From CAVQKZ01 sp963837325 (lineage in GTDB: Bacteria; Actinomycetota; Actinomycetes; Mycobacteriales; Jatrophihabitantaceae), in the NCBI GenBank assembly GCA_963837325.1, contig CAWIMV010000004.1:1-64000 (forward strand): a DNA stretch of 64,000 bases, read 5' to 3'. Both the position numbers and the translations under genes were made by a program. The notes under the pieces are model-generated. The model saw nothing but the letters and a program-made list of their open reading frames with translations. It ran no database searches and was not told where the DNA came from. This document shows positions 25,762 through 33,856 of this stretch, piece after piece. Within the stretch, counting starts at the first letter, position 1; each line of letters opens with the position of its first letter.

Positions 25762-27477
25762 TTGTCGGCTGGCCTGACCTACGACCCGCTGCCGTGTTAT
25801 CCCGCCGTGGTGGGCGGCGTCTCGGCGGGCTGGGCGAGCCTGTGCGCGGATCTGCCATCCGATGACGGTGGCCGGATCCTCGCCGTCGACGGGCCCGCCA
25901 TCCTCGACTGGACGCGGCTGGCCACCTCGATCGGTGACGAGATGCGCGACCGGGGCGTTCCGGTCGACCTGCTCGACATCAGGGCGCACCTGGCGGCCTG
26001 GGACCTGATCGTCAAGCGGACCGCGTCCGTCGACGACCTGCGCGATGACCCCGATTTCGCGACGCTGGCCGGCGGTTCGCTCGCCGATCTCTTCGACGAA
26101 CTGCCGTCGGTCCCCCGCAACGACGGTCGGCTGAGCGTGGTGTACGGACCGGGGGCGGCGCTCGTCGAGCATGACCTGCTCTGGTACGCCGACTTGCCCA
26201 AGCGCTATGCCGAGGCCGAGGTCACTGCTGGCCGGGCGGCCAACCTCGGCCAGCCGGACGGCACCGGTCCGGGTACCACGCGCCGGCTGTTCTACGTCGA
26301 TTGGCCGTTACTCGATCGGCACCGCGACGAGCTGGCCGGGCGCATCGACCGCTGGCTCGATCTTCAGCGTCCGGAAGTGCCGGCCTGGATCGACGGCGAC
26401 GCAATGCGCGCGAGTCTGCACGCGCTGACCGAGCAACCGTTTCGCACCCGTCCCACGTTCAACACGACGGCATGGGGCGGGCATTGGGGCCAGCGCGAGC
26501 TGGGCTTCAACCCCGACGCCCGCAACACCGGGCTCGGGTACGAGCTGATCGCGCCCGAGAGCGGCATCCTGCTCGGCCGCGGCGAGGGAGACCTCGTCGA
26601 GATCCCGTTCCAGTTGCTGGTGTCGCTGGAACCGGCCCGGGTGCTCGGGACGTCGGTGCACGAGCGGTTCGGCACATCGTTCCCGATCCGCTTCGACTAC
26701 CTCGACACGGTCGGCGGCGGCAGCCTGTCGGTGCACTGTCACCCCCGCGCGGACAACATGCGCGAGGTCTTCGGCTGGCCCTACACCCAGCACGAGACCT
26801 ACTACGTGATGGTCGGCGGCACCGACCGGGTGATCTACCTGGGCCTGCGCGAGGACGCCGCCATCGATGAGTTCCACCACAGCGCGCACGAGGCGGACGA
26901 GCACGCGGTCCCGTTCGACATCGAACGATTCGTGCAGACCTTCCCGGCCGAGCAACATCAGCTCTTCCTCGTCCCGGCCGGGACACCACACGGCAGCGGC
27001 GTGGGTAACGTGGTGCTGGAAGTCAGCGCGACGCCGTACCTGTACTCGTTGCGGTTCTACGACTGGCTGCGCCGCGATGCCGACGGCAAGCAGCGTCCGG
27101 TGCACGTCGAACACGCCTTTCGCAACCTCAATCCCGACCGCCGCGGCGATGCAGTACGCACCGAACTCGTCCAGCAACCGCGGATCGCCGACGACGGCGC
27201 CGGCTGGCGCGACGAACTGATCGGTGCGCTGCCGGAGATGTTCTTCGAGGTACGGCGGCTGGTGCTGGAACCCGGCTCGCGGACGCCGCAACAGACCGGG
27301 GACCGGTTCCATGTCCTGAACCTCGTCGAAGGTGGCGGCGCGAAGATCAGCTGGGCCGAGCAGGAACACGATCTCGCCTACGCGGAGACGATCGTCGTTC
27401 CCGCCGCGGTGGACAGGTACGAGATCGCGTCCGTGGGTGAGTCTCCGGTCCGGATCGTGCGAGCCTTCGTGCCATGA
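25762..27477 (+). CDS. Class I mannose-6-phosphate isomerase-like protein with kinase-like N-terminal domain
   Basis: 571 residues. The TTG at 25762 is chosen for GGGAGG six bases upstream. The first ~225 residues look like a degenerate P-loop-kinase fold (RILAVDGPAILDW, VVYGPGAALVEHDLLWYADLPKRYAEAEV, RRLFYVDWPLLDRHRDE) without a Walker A. Residues 235-571 are a cupin isomerase: GGHWGQRELGF, the metal-site stretch SVHCHP with His325 and His327, Glu345 in HETYYVM, and VPAGTPHGSG. Family members interconvert mannose-6-phosphate and fructose-6-phosphate with Zn. The stop overlaps the ROK kinase start (ATGA), so phosphorylation and isomerisation are coupled. Confidence 0.8.
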   Translation: MSAGLTYDPLPCYPAVVGGVSAGWASLCADLPSDDGGRILAVDGPAILDWTRLATSIGDEMRDRGVPVDLLDIRAHLAAWDLIVKRTASVDDLRDDPDFATLAGGSLADLFDELPSVPRNDGRLSVVYGPGAALVEHDLLWYADLPKRYAEAEVTAGRAANLGQPDGTGPGTTRRLFYVDWPLLDRHRDELAGRIDRWLDLQRPEVPAWIDGDAMRASLHALTEQPFRTRPTFNTTAWGGHWGQRELGFNPDARNTGLGYELIAPESGILLGRGEGDLVEIPFQLLVSLEPARVLGTSVHERFGTSFPIRFDYLDTVGGGSLSVHCHPRADNMREVFGWPYTQHETYYVMVGGTDRVIYLGLREDAAIDEFHHSAHEADEHAVPFDIERFVQTFPAEQHQLFLVPAGTPHGSGVGNVVLEVSATPYLYSLRFYDWLRRDADGKQRPVHVEHAFRNLNPDRRGDAVRTELVQQPRIADDGAGWRDELIGALPEMFFEVRRLVLEPGSRTPQQTGDRFHVLNLVEGGGAKISWAEQEHDLAYAETIVVPAAVDRYEIASVGESPVRIVRAFVP

Positions 27478-28427
27478 CCCGTACCGCGGTGCTCGAGGTG
27501 GGCGGCACGCACGCCACGGCCTCGTGGGTGGATCCCGGCACCTGGCAGGTCATGCCGGGGGCAACGGGCCGCGCCGCCGTGCGTGCACCACTACGCGCTG
27601 ACGGCAGCGCGGACGAGATCCTCGACGCGCTCGCAGCGTGCGTCGACGCGCTCGGATCGCTGGCCGGTGGCCCGCTCGCCGTCGCGATGCCGGGCCCATT
27701 CGACTACGAAGCGGGCATCGGGGCGTTTGCCGACGTCGGCAAGTTCGACGCGCTCGCCGGAGTCGACGTCGGCGCTGGGTTGCTCGCTCGGCTACTGCCT
27801 GCGCCGGAGCGCATCGTGTTCGTCAACGACGCCGCCGCGTTCGGCCTCGGCGAGTGGCTCGTGGGTGCGGCCCGCGACAGCGACCGGGCAGTGGCCATAA
27901 CGCTCGGCAGCGGCATCGGGTCGGCATTCGTCGACAGCGGTGCTGTCGTGTCGAGCGGGCCGACCGTCCCGCCCAACGGCTACGTCTACCGCCTCGAGAT
28001 CGACGGCAACCCGCTGGAGTCCGTGGTGAGCCGGCGCGCGATCCGCGCGGCCTATGCCGCAGCGGGCGGCGCGACTGACGCCGACGTCCGGGAGATCGCG
28101 GAACGTGCCGCCTCCGCCGATCCCCTCGCCTACCGTGCGTTCACCGAACCGTTGCGCCGGCTGGGAACTGCACTCGCGCCGTGGCTGGCGCGCTTCGCCG
28201 CGCAGGTGCTTGTCGTCGGCGGCGGGATTAGCGAGTCGTGGGCACTCGTGGAGCCGGCGCTGCGCGAGGGACTTAGGCGGCAAAGCTCAGCCGTTGCCGA
28301 GCTGCCGATTCGCCGCGCAGGCAATCCCGACGCGGCAACCGCGATCGGCGCGGCGTGGCATGCTGGCGGCGGTGTCGAGCCGCCGGCGCGATGTGCGCCT
28401 GCCTTAACCCGAGGCGAGAAACGATGA
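27474..28427 (+). CDS. ROK-family sugar kinase
   Basis: 317-residue kinase-like protein of the ROK/ASKHA fold. Phosphate-1 loop EVGGTHATASW near residues 8-18, catalytic Asp119 in FVNDAAAFGLGE, phosphate-2 GSGIGSAFVDSG (145-156) and adenosine motif VVGGGISES. The Zn-binding CxCGxxGC cluster and preceding His normally found in bacterial ROK kinases are missing; the segment reads EIDGNPLESVVS instead. It would phosphorylate the monosaccharide released from the imported glycan, and the coupled isomerase suggests mannose. A ROK regulator is excluded because no DNA-binding domain is present. ATGA overlaps exist at both ends of the gene. Confidence 0.85.
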   Translation: MTRTAVLEVGGTHATASWVDPGTWQVMPGATGRAAVRAPLRADGSADEILDALAACVDALGSLAGGPLAVAMPGPFDYEAGIGAFADVGKFDALAGVDVGAGLLARLLPAPERIVFVNDAAAFGLGEWLVGAARDSDRAVAITLGSGIGSAFVDSGAVVSSGPTVPPNGYVYRLEIDGNPLESVVSRRAIRAAYAAAGGATDADVREIAERAASADPLAYRAFTEPLRRLGTALAPWLARFAAQVLVVGGGISESWALVEPALREGLRRQSSAVAELPIRRAGNPDAATAIGAAWHAGGGVEPPARCAPALTRGEKR

Positions 28428-29452
28428 GCGTCCCCCAGTTGCCGCGCCGCGGCGCGGACGCGAGTCAGCCGACGCTGCGAGACGTCGCCGAGCGCGCGCA
28501 GGTCAGCCCGATGACGGCCTCCCGTGCGTTGCGAGAAGACGCGGGGGTCTCGGCCGCAACCCGGGCCAAGGTGTTCGAGGCGGCCGTGAGTCTCGGCTAC
28601 CGCCGCAACGAGGCCGCCCGCAACCTGAGGCTGGGACGCTCGGACGGGCTGATCGGGCTGGTCGTCACGAACCTGGCCAACCCGTTCTACTCGCAACTCG
28701 CACTGGGCCTGGAAGCGGCGGTCGCCGAGCAGGGCATGCGGGTCATGCTCGGCAACTCGGGTGAGGACCCGGCCCGCGAACGCCAGCTCGTGCAGGATTT
28801 CGCGTCGCGCCGGCTCGACGGGGTGGTGGTCGTCCCGGCGAGCAACGACCACTCGCATTTCGGCGCCGACCAACTCCGCGGCATGCCGCTCGTCCTGGCC
28901 GCCAGCCCGCCGGTCAAGATCGACGTGGATTCCGTGCTGCTCGACGACTTCGGCGGGACCTGGGAAGCCACGCGGCACCTGATCGCCGGCGGGCACCGCC
29001 GTATCGCCTTCCTCGGTTTGCCGGCCTCGACGTGGACCGGCTCCGAGCGCTACCGCGGGTACTGCGCGGCGTTGGAGGAGGCTGGCATCGCCATCGAGCA
29101 CCGTTACGCGTCACACCGGCAGCGCGAGGTGGCAGCGGCGGAGCACGCGACGGGCGAGTTGCTCGACCTGGACGAGCCACCGACGGCGATCTTCGCCGCC
29201 AACAACCGCAACACGATCGGCGCCTACCGGGCGATCCGCGCGCGCGGCGCGCCGACAACGCTGGCCGGCTTCGACGATTTCGAACTTGCCGATCTGCTCG
29301 GCCTGCCGCTGACCGTGGTCGCATACGACCCGCGCGAAATCGGCCGCGAGGCGGCCCGGTTGCTGTGCGACCGCATCACGAACGCGCAGCGGCATCAACC
29401 CGCGGCACCACGACGAATCGTGATCCCGACGAAGATCGTCGAGTACGGCTGA
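28424..29452 (+). CDS. LacI-family transcriptional regulator
   Basis: 342 residues from the ATG at 28424, overlapping the ROK stop (ATGA); the 5' part of the open frame is unrelated. LacI helix-turn-helix near residues 17-63: TLRDVAERAQVSPMTASRALRED and hinge helix region GYRRNEAARNLRLGRSDG. The periplasmic-binding-type effector domain follows (LVVTNLANPFYSQLALGLE, RLDGVVVVPAS, GHRRIAFLGLP, TAIFAANN, AGFDDFELADL). It most likely represses the divergent sugar operons through the AACGTT-type palindrome at 25599-25615, with a sugar or sugar phosphate as inducer. Confidence 0.95.
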   Translation: MSVPQLPRRGADASQPTLRDVAERAQVSPMTASRALREDAGVSAATRAKVFEAAVSLGYRRNEAARNLRLGRSDGLIGLVVTNLANPFYSQLALGLEAAVAEQGMRVMLGNSGEDPARERQLVQDFASRRLDGVVVVPASNDHSHFGADQLRGMPLVLAASPPVKIDVDSVLLDDFGGTWEATRHLIAGGHRRIAFLGLPASTWTGSERYRGYCAALEEAGIAIEHRYASHRQREVAAAEHATGELLDLDEPPTAIFAANNRNTIGAYRAIRARGAPTTLAGFDDFELADLLGLPLTVVAYDPREIGREAARLLCDRITNAQRHQPAAPRRIVIPTKIVEYG

Positions 29453-29466
29453 TCCGGACCGCACGA

Positions 29467-30303
29467 CTAGCGCGGCGTTTCCTCGCCGTCGGACGGTCGT
29501 GCACCGTGCAACCGCGCGACGTAGCGGTCGGCGGAGCGGCGGATCGCGGCCGCGCCGTCTGCGACGACCACGCGGCCCCACCAACCGCCGTAGACGCGGT
29601 CGAAGCGGAACCGCTCCACGCGGCCGGCGATGTCGAGCACGGTGTGCTCATCGAGCGGGATGAGGTTGGGATAGCTCCACATGAAGCTGACCCAGTCGCG
29701 GTCCTGCACGACCGTGATCGTGTCACCGGTGAGCAGGGCGCCGCGGCCGTCCGACCCGGCCGGCCAGTGCAGCACCGCCGCACCGTCGAAATGGCCGCCG
29801 ATCCGAGCGAGCGTCAGTCCGGGCACCGGCTCTGCCTCGTCGTCGAACAGTTCGATGCGCGGCGAGGGTCGCTGGATCCATCGCTCGTCGGCTCGGGGGA
29901 TGAGTATCCGGGCGTCGAAGGCATCGGCGATGTCGACGTTCGCGCCGTAGAAGTGCGGGTGCGACATGCAGATCGCGTCGATGCCGCCCATGTCGGCAAG
30001 CTGGCGTCGCGCGGCGTCGTCGACCAGTGCGATGCAGTCCCAGAGCACGTTGCCGTTCGGGGTGCGCACCAGCAGCGCCCGCTGCCCGATCCCGACCGCG
30101 GGCGCCACGCCCACGCCGATGAGGTCGGGCTCCTCCTCGCGCAGGTCGGTGGCGTGGTCGAGCGCCAGTTCCGCCGCGGTGGTCCACCGCTGCCCGTCCC
30201 AGCCGACGTACTGGCGTTCGTCCGAGCAGATCGGACAGTATGCGGGCGGTTCGGCGGTATCGGGGTACTGCACGGCGCAGGTCGCACAGATCCACGCGGG
30301 CAT
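29467..30303 (-). CDS. Metallo-beta-lactamase-fold hydrolase with N-terminal zinc ribbon
   Basis: 278 residues from the ATG at 30303, five bases after AGGAGG. The N terminus has two Cys pairs (CATC and CPIC, residues 6-26) forming a rubredoxin-like or zinc-ribbon knuckle. An MBL-fold region follows, with SHPHFYGANVDIADAF replacing the standard HxHxDH motif, so one metal site is altered, then GGHFDGAAVLHW and LTGDTITVVQD supplying further His/Asp ligands. Similar proteins are annotated simply as MBL-fold hydrolases; the substrate is unknown. It is convergent with the LacI gene, 14 bases away, with no evident terminator between. Confidence 0.75.
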   Translation of the reverse strand: MPAWICATCAVQYPDTAEPPAYCPICSDERQYVGWDGQRWTTAAELALDHATDLREEEPDLIGVGVAPAVGIGQRALLVRTPNGNVLWDCIALVDDAARRQLADMGGIDAICMSHPHFYGANVDIADAFDARILIPRADERWIQRPSPRIELFDDEAEPVPGLTLARIGGHFDGAAVLHWPAGSDGRGALLTGDTITVVQDRDWVSFMWSYPNLIPLDEHTVLDIAGRVERFRFDRVYGGWWGRVVVADGAAAIRRSADRYVARLHGARPSDGEETPR

Positions 30304-30557
30304 CACAGCCTCCTGCCGGGTCGATGCTTCGATGTCTTCGGCGGCCGATAGAGGTTCCGTATGGTGATCGGCGCTGCAGCACTGCTTAGCGTGTCCATCA
30401 TGACTGTTGGGCCTGGTGTGATCAGCACCAGAGGGGTTCAGTAGGGTGGGTCAAAGGACGCACGCGGTGCCGGCCGGGTGCAAATTCACTCGCACGGTCG
30501 GTGTGGTCGGTGTAGACCTTTGGGGCTTGGGAGAGTCCCGGATGTTGCGGAGTCACG
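30304..30557. promoter_or_regulatory. Divergent intergenic region with tandem 9-mer
   Basis: This gap holds the promoters of the MBL gene and of the membrane-anchored HTH gene. Visible structure: a six-base hairpin CTGGTG/CACCAG (30413-30431) and a perfect tandem GGTCGGTGT at 30496-30504 and 30505-30513, 45 bases before the HTH gene, which might be a binding site for the HTH protein itself. Confidence 0.3.
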
Positions 30558-31307
30558 GTGTCGGGTGGGGTCAGGTGGAAGCCGCTCCCTGGCGACCTCG
30601 CACCACAGGTGCGTGACCTGATCGTCCGGCTGCGAGAACTCAAGGACGGCCTCGGCGTCAGCATGACCGCCCTGGCGCGCAAGACGGCATACAGCAAGTC
30701 CTCGTGGGAGCGCTATCTCAACGGCAAGGTGCTGCCCGCGCGTCAGGCCGTCGAAATGTTGGGTCAGCTCTCCGGTACGGATCAGGCGCGGTTGCTGGCG
30801 ACGTGGGAGCTCGCGGAGCACGCGTGGACTTCGAAACAGCCGATGGCGCCGAGCGAGCCCGTAGCCAACCCGGCCAATGCGACGGTTCCGCCGCCTCCGC
30901 CGGGTCGCCGACGGCCGCGGCGGACGACCGTCATCGTCGCCGGGACCGCGACCGCAGCGGCCGCCTGCGGGTTGGCCGTATGGCTGACGAGTGCAGCGCA
31001 GTCCTCGCCCTCAGCCGGCGCTACTTCGGTACGCCCGGCAGGTTACACCTGCACCATCAGCAAGCGCGGCGGCCTGTTCTACGCCGGGCACAGCACCACG
31101 TCCGAGCGCCTGGTCGCGCTCAATGCGGCGAGCCAGGACGTCATCGAGGTGCAGTGCCTGCTCAAGATGCACAGCCTGGATCCCGGGCGCATCGACGGCC
31201 TGTTCGGCACGCATACCCAGGCTGCGGTCAAGAAACTGCAGCGCGACGCCGGTGCGGTGGTCGACGGGATCGTCGGGCCGCAGACGTGGGCGCTACTACG
31301 GAGATGA
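30558..31307 (+). CDS. Membrane-anchored HTH protein with peptidoglycan-binding domain
   Basis: 249 residues from a GTG at 30558 (GGAG seven bases upstream). Three parts: an XRE-type helix-turn-helix (about 12-80; LRELKDGLGVSMTALARKTAYSKSSWERYLNGKVLP), a Pro/Arg-rich linker with one membrane helix (about 122-145), and an outside PG_binding_1 domain (about 180-249; DGLFGTHTQAAVKKLQRDAG, VDGIVGPQTWALL). The topology puts DNA binding inside and peptidoglycan contact outside, so it could sense the cell wall directly. The stop overlaps the start of the next HTH gene, which has a closely similar DNA-binding domain; the two probably arose by duplication. Confidence 0.85.
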   Translation: MSGGVRWKPLPGDLAPQVRDLIVRLRELKDGLGVSMTALARKTAYSKSSWERYLNGKVLPARQAVEMLGQLSGTDQARLLATWELAEHAWTSKQPMAPSEPVANPANATVPPPPPGRRRPRRTTVIVAGTATAAAACGLAVWLTSAAQSSPSAGATSVRPAGYTCTISKRGGLFYAGHSTTSERLVALNAASQDVIEVQCLLKMHSLDPGRIDGLFGTHTQAAVKKLQRDAGAVVDGIVGPQTWALLRR

Positions 31308-32128
31308 CCGGCCAGTGGCGGCCGCTGCCGGCCTCGCTCGACCCGGAGATCGCTTACCTGGTGAGTGCGCTCCGGGACCTTAAGGACCGCTCGGGCCTGA
31401 GCCTCGCCGCTGTCGCGACGCGGACGCCTTACAGCAAGTCGTCGTGGGAGCGGTACCTCAACGGACGCATACTGCCGCCCCGGCACGCGGTCGAGGCGCT
31501 CGCCGACGTGACCGGCCAACCGACCCGCCGCCTCATTGCGCTGTGGGAACAAGCCGAAGCGCGGTGGAGCGGGCGCGACCGTACCGACGTCGCCACAGCC
31601 GAACCCACCGTCGCGCCGGTTGCTGACGCTCCCCCGCCTGGTCGCAACTTGCCCGGCCGAGCGGCGACCCTGTCCGCCGCCGCCGTCGCGACCTGCGTGG
31701 TCGGGACCCTGCTCGTGGTTCTGACGAAACCGTTCGGGATTCTCAAAGGCTCGGTATCGGCGCCGCCGGGCTATTCCGTCGGCTGCCACGGTGCACAGTG
31801 CGCGGGCCGGGAGCCAGAAGGCATGGCATGCGCACTCGACGCGGTGACCTCGGATGAGTTGCGGGTCGAGGACACCTATGTCGAGCTACGGATCAGCCAT
31901 CGCTGCGAGGCAGCGTGGACACGCGTCTCACACACCAAGCTCGGCGATCAAGTACTGGTGAGCGACCAGGACGGACGAACCGAGACGGCCACCGTTACCC
32001 GTGGCGCCGCAACCACGCAATACATCTCCACGCGGATGATTGCCGTCGGCCGCGGTTCCCAGGTGCGCGCTTGCTTGCAGCGCACCGAGGCCCCGCGTAG
32101 GTGCACAACGCCGGTGCAGACACTCTGA
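31304..32128 (+). CDS. Membrane-anchored HTH protein with DUF2690 domain
   Basis: 274 residues from the ATG at 31304, overlapping the stop of the paralogous upstream gene (ATGA). XRE helix-turn-helix at 10-78 (LRDLKDRSGLSLAAVATRTPYSKSSWERYLNGRILPPRHAVE), a variable linker, one membrane helix (about 118-142), then a DUF2690-like outside domain: GCHGAQCAGREPEGMACALDAVT, VELRISHRCEAAWTRV and RGAATTQYIST, with paired Cys as in that family. DUF2690 proteins with an HTH are frequent in streptomycetes but have no assigned role. Together with its neighbour this looks like a pair of one-piece transmembrane regulators sharing a target but reading different outside ligands. Confidence 0.83.
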   Translation: MTGQWRPLPASLDPEIAYLVSALRDLKDRSGLSLAAVATRTPYSKSSWERYLNGRILPPRHAVEALADVTGQPTRRLIALWEQAEARWSGRDRTDVATAEPTVAPVADAPPPGRNLPGRAATLSAAAVATCVVGTLLVVLTKPFGILKGSVSAPPGYSVGCHGAQCAGREPEGMACALDAVTSDELRVEDTYVELRISHRCEAAWTRVSHTKLGDQVLVSDQDGRTETATVTRGAATTQYISTRMIAVGRGSQVRACLQRTEAPRRCTTPVQTL

Positions 32129-32335
32129 GGCGGTCGTGGCGACATTGCCGCCGTCCCACTATGGCGTCAACGCGGCACGTTCTACCGCCGTATCCGGCTC
32201 GGGACCGTCCCACGATCGCCCGCGCCTGAGCAAAGCGCTGGAAACCGCGGCGGCGTGGCTCCAAGCTCCCTTGGGTGCACACGTTGCCCGCAACCGACGC
32301 GTGCCTACGGCCGACTACCACTTACGAGGATGAAC

Positions 32336-32743
32336 ATGCGTCTCGCGATCAAACTGTCCAGCGCTATTGCGGCGGCCTCGGCCGTCGCCGCTGTCTCACT
32401 CGTCGCCGCTCCAGGCGCGTCGGCGTCACAAGTCCCGAACATCGCGTACGGGTACGACAACAACCCGCACGCGGTGTGGTGCGTCCAGCACTTGATCAAC
32501 GACTGGGCGGTCAAGTGGCACGTCGACGGATACCACAGCCGGCCGATGGCCGAGGACGGCGTCTTCGGGCCGTGGACGGACTACTGGGTGCGGCGAGCGC
32601 AGGACGCGTGGATGGGTGCTAATCCCGACGGCATCGTCGGACCGGCCACCGGTAACCACCTCATCGAGGACACCCAACTCACCGGCGACACGTACTACGG
32701 CGGCGGCTACCACTACTGCTACTACCTCATCCCGACGGGCTGA
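32336..32743 (+). CDS. Secreted peptidoglycan-binding-domain-like protein
   Basis: 135 residues from the ATG at 32336 (ACGAGG six bases upstream; an ATG at 32330 is the alternative). Signal peptide 1-31 with an Ala/Val core and likely cut after GASA. The mature ~104 residues include WCVQHLINDW and DGVFGPWTDYWVRRAQDAW, then DGIVGPATGNHLI, the pattern of a PG_binding_1 domain. The tail is rich in Tyr and Gly with one Cys, partner of the Cys in VWCVQ. It follows the two HTH genes by about 200 bases and precedes another secreted protein; an accessory wall-binding role is likely. Confidence 0.75.
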   Translation: MRLAIKLSSAIAAASAVAAVSLVAAPGASASQVPNIAYGYDNNPHAVWCVQHLINDWAVKWHVDGYHSRPMAEDGVFGPWTDYWVRRAQDAWMGANPDGIVGPATGNHLIEDTQLTGDTYYGGGYHYCYYLIPTG

Positions 32744-32779
32744 CCGCACCGCAGCCACACGACGAACAGGAAGACACGC

Positions 32780-33769
32780 ATGTCGATGAATCCGATCGTC
32801 CGAAGCACGGCCGTCGCACTCGCTGCGACGGCGCTCGGTGCTGCTGCAGCCACGGCGCCGGCGTCCGCAGCGCCCCTGCACCGCTCCATCGGCCCCGCCG
32901 CCGTCCAGGCATCCGCGATCTCGTGCAGCACCGCGTCCAGCGGGCAGCCGGCGACGTTCTACTCCGGTCCGTCCGCGTCGAAGGTCTATGACAGCCGGTT
33001 CTCGGCGGGTCCGTCCGTGCCCGGACTCGACACGTACACCCCTCAGGGCGTCGCCGCCTGGAACGACTGGGACGGCCAGGGACACGACCTGCTGCTCGTG
33101 ACGGCGTACCGCAGCGGCGCGCGCAGCAACGTGTACGGCATCGACGCGGCGACCGGCACGCTCGTGCAGACCGTCCAGATCGCCGAGACGCACGGCGGCG
33201 GGATCGCGGTCGGTGGCGGCTGGATCTTCATCTCCGGCGCGGGCCAGAGCATCCGCAAGTACAGCCCGGCGACCATGCGCAGCGCGTTCCAGCACACCGG
33301 CAGCCCGGCGTACGTCGCGTCGGTCGGGCCCACCCGCGCGGTGCACGGGGCCTCGTTCATGTCCTACTACGACGGCTACGTGTACTCGGGCCTGTTCAAC
33401 GACTCGGCCCGCGACACGATGTACCGGTACAAGGTCGCCAGCGACGGCACGCTGACCACCGGCACGTCGTACCAGGTCCCCACCAAGACGCAGGGACTGG
33501 TCGTCACCGGCAGCCAGTTCATCTTCAGCACGTCGTACGGTCGCACCAACCGCGGCAACCTCTACGTCGTCAATCGCGGCTACTCGAGCCTGGACAGCGC
33601 GCAGCTGTACTGCTTCCGGTCACCGAGCATGAACGAGGGCGCCACGCTTTACGGATCAACGGTGTACGTCGTATTCGAGTCCGGCTCGTACGAGTACCGC
33701 TCGGGCGCGCTCAACCCGATCACGAAGTTGCACCGCGCGTCGCTGAGTTCGCTGAGCGGGCTGGTCTGA
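32780..33769 (+). CDS. Secreted propeller-like protein of unknown function
   Basis: 329 residues, ATG at 32780 with AGGAAG seven bases upstream. Signal peptide about 1-31 (ALAATALGAAAATAPASA). The rest is beta-rich with repeated Gly/Tyr motifs: GVAAWNDWDGQGHDLLLVTAYRSG, HGGGIAVGGGWIFISGAGQSIRKYS, ASFMSYYDGYVYSGLF and TQGLVVTGSQFIFSTSYGR, consistent with a propeller similar to those annotated in secreted actinomycete proteins of unknown role. No catalytic signature is seen. Thirty-six bases separate it from the small secreted protein, and a strong terminator follows. Confidence 0.75.
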   Translation: MSMNPIVRSTAVALAATALGAAAATAPASAAPLHRSIGPAAVQASAISCSTASSGQPATFYSGPSASKVYDSRFSAGPSVPGLDTYTPQGVAAWNDWDGQGHDLLLVTAYRSGARSNVYGIDAATGTLVQTVQIAETHGGGIAVGGGWIFISGAGQSIRKYSPATMRSAFQHTGSPAYVASVGPTRAVHGASFMSYYDGYVYSGLFNDSARDTMYRYKVASDGTLTTGTSYQVPTKTQGLVVTGSQFIFSTSYGRTNRGNLYVVNRGYSSLDSAQLYCFRSPSMNEGATLYGSTVYVVFESGSYEYRSGALNPITKLHRASLSSLSGLV

Positions 33770-33782
33770 GCGATCGCCCCTG

Positions 33783-33822
33783 GGTCGTGCGATCCTGGCC
33801 GCAACGGCCGGATCGCACGACC
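33783..33822 (+). terminator. Strong hairpin terminator
   Basis: Arms of 13 bp (GGTCGTGCGATCC, 33783-33795, with GGATCGCACGACC, 33810-33822) extended by GGCC/GGCC across a one-base bulge, loop of five bases, 13 bases after the stop codon of the secreted propeller gene. Confidence 0.85.
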
Positions 33823-33856
33823 GCGGGGGCCTCGACCACGACACCAACCGGGCCCG

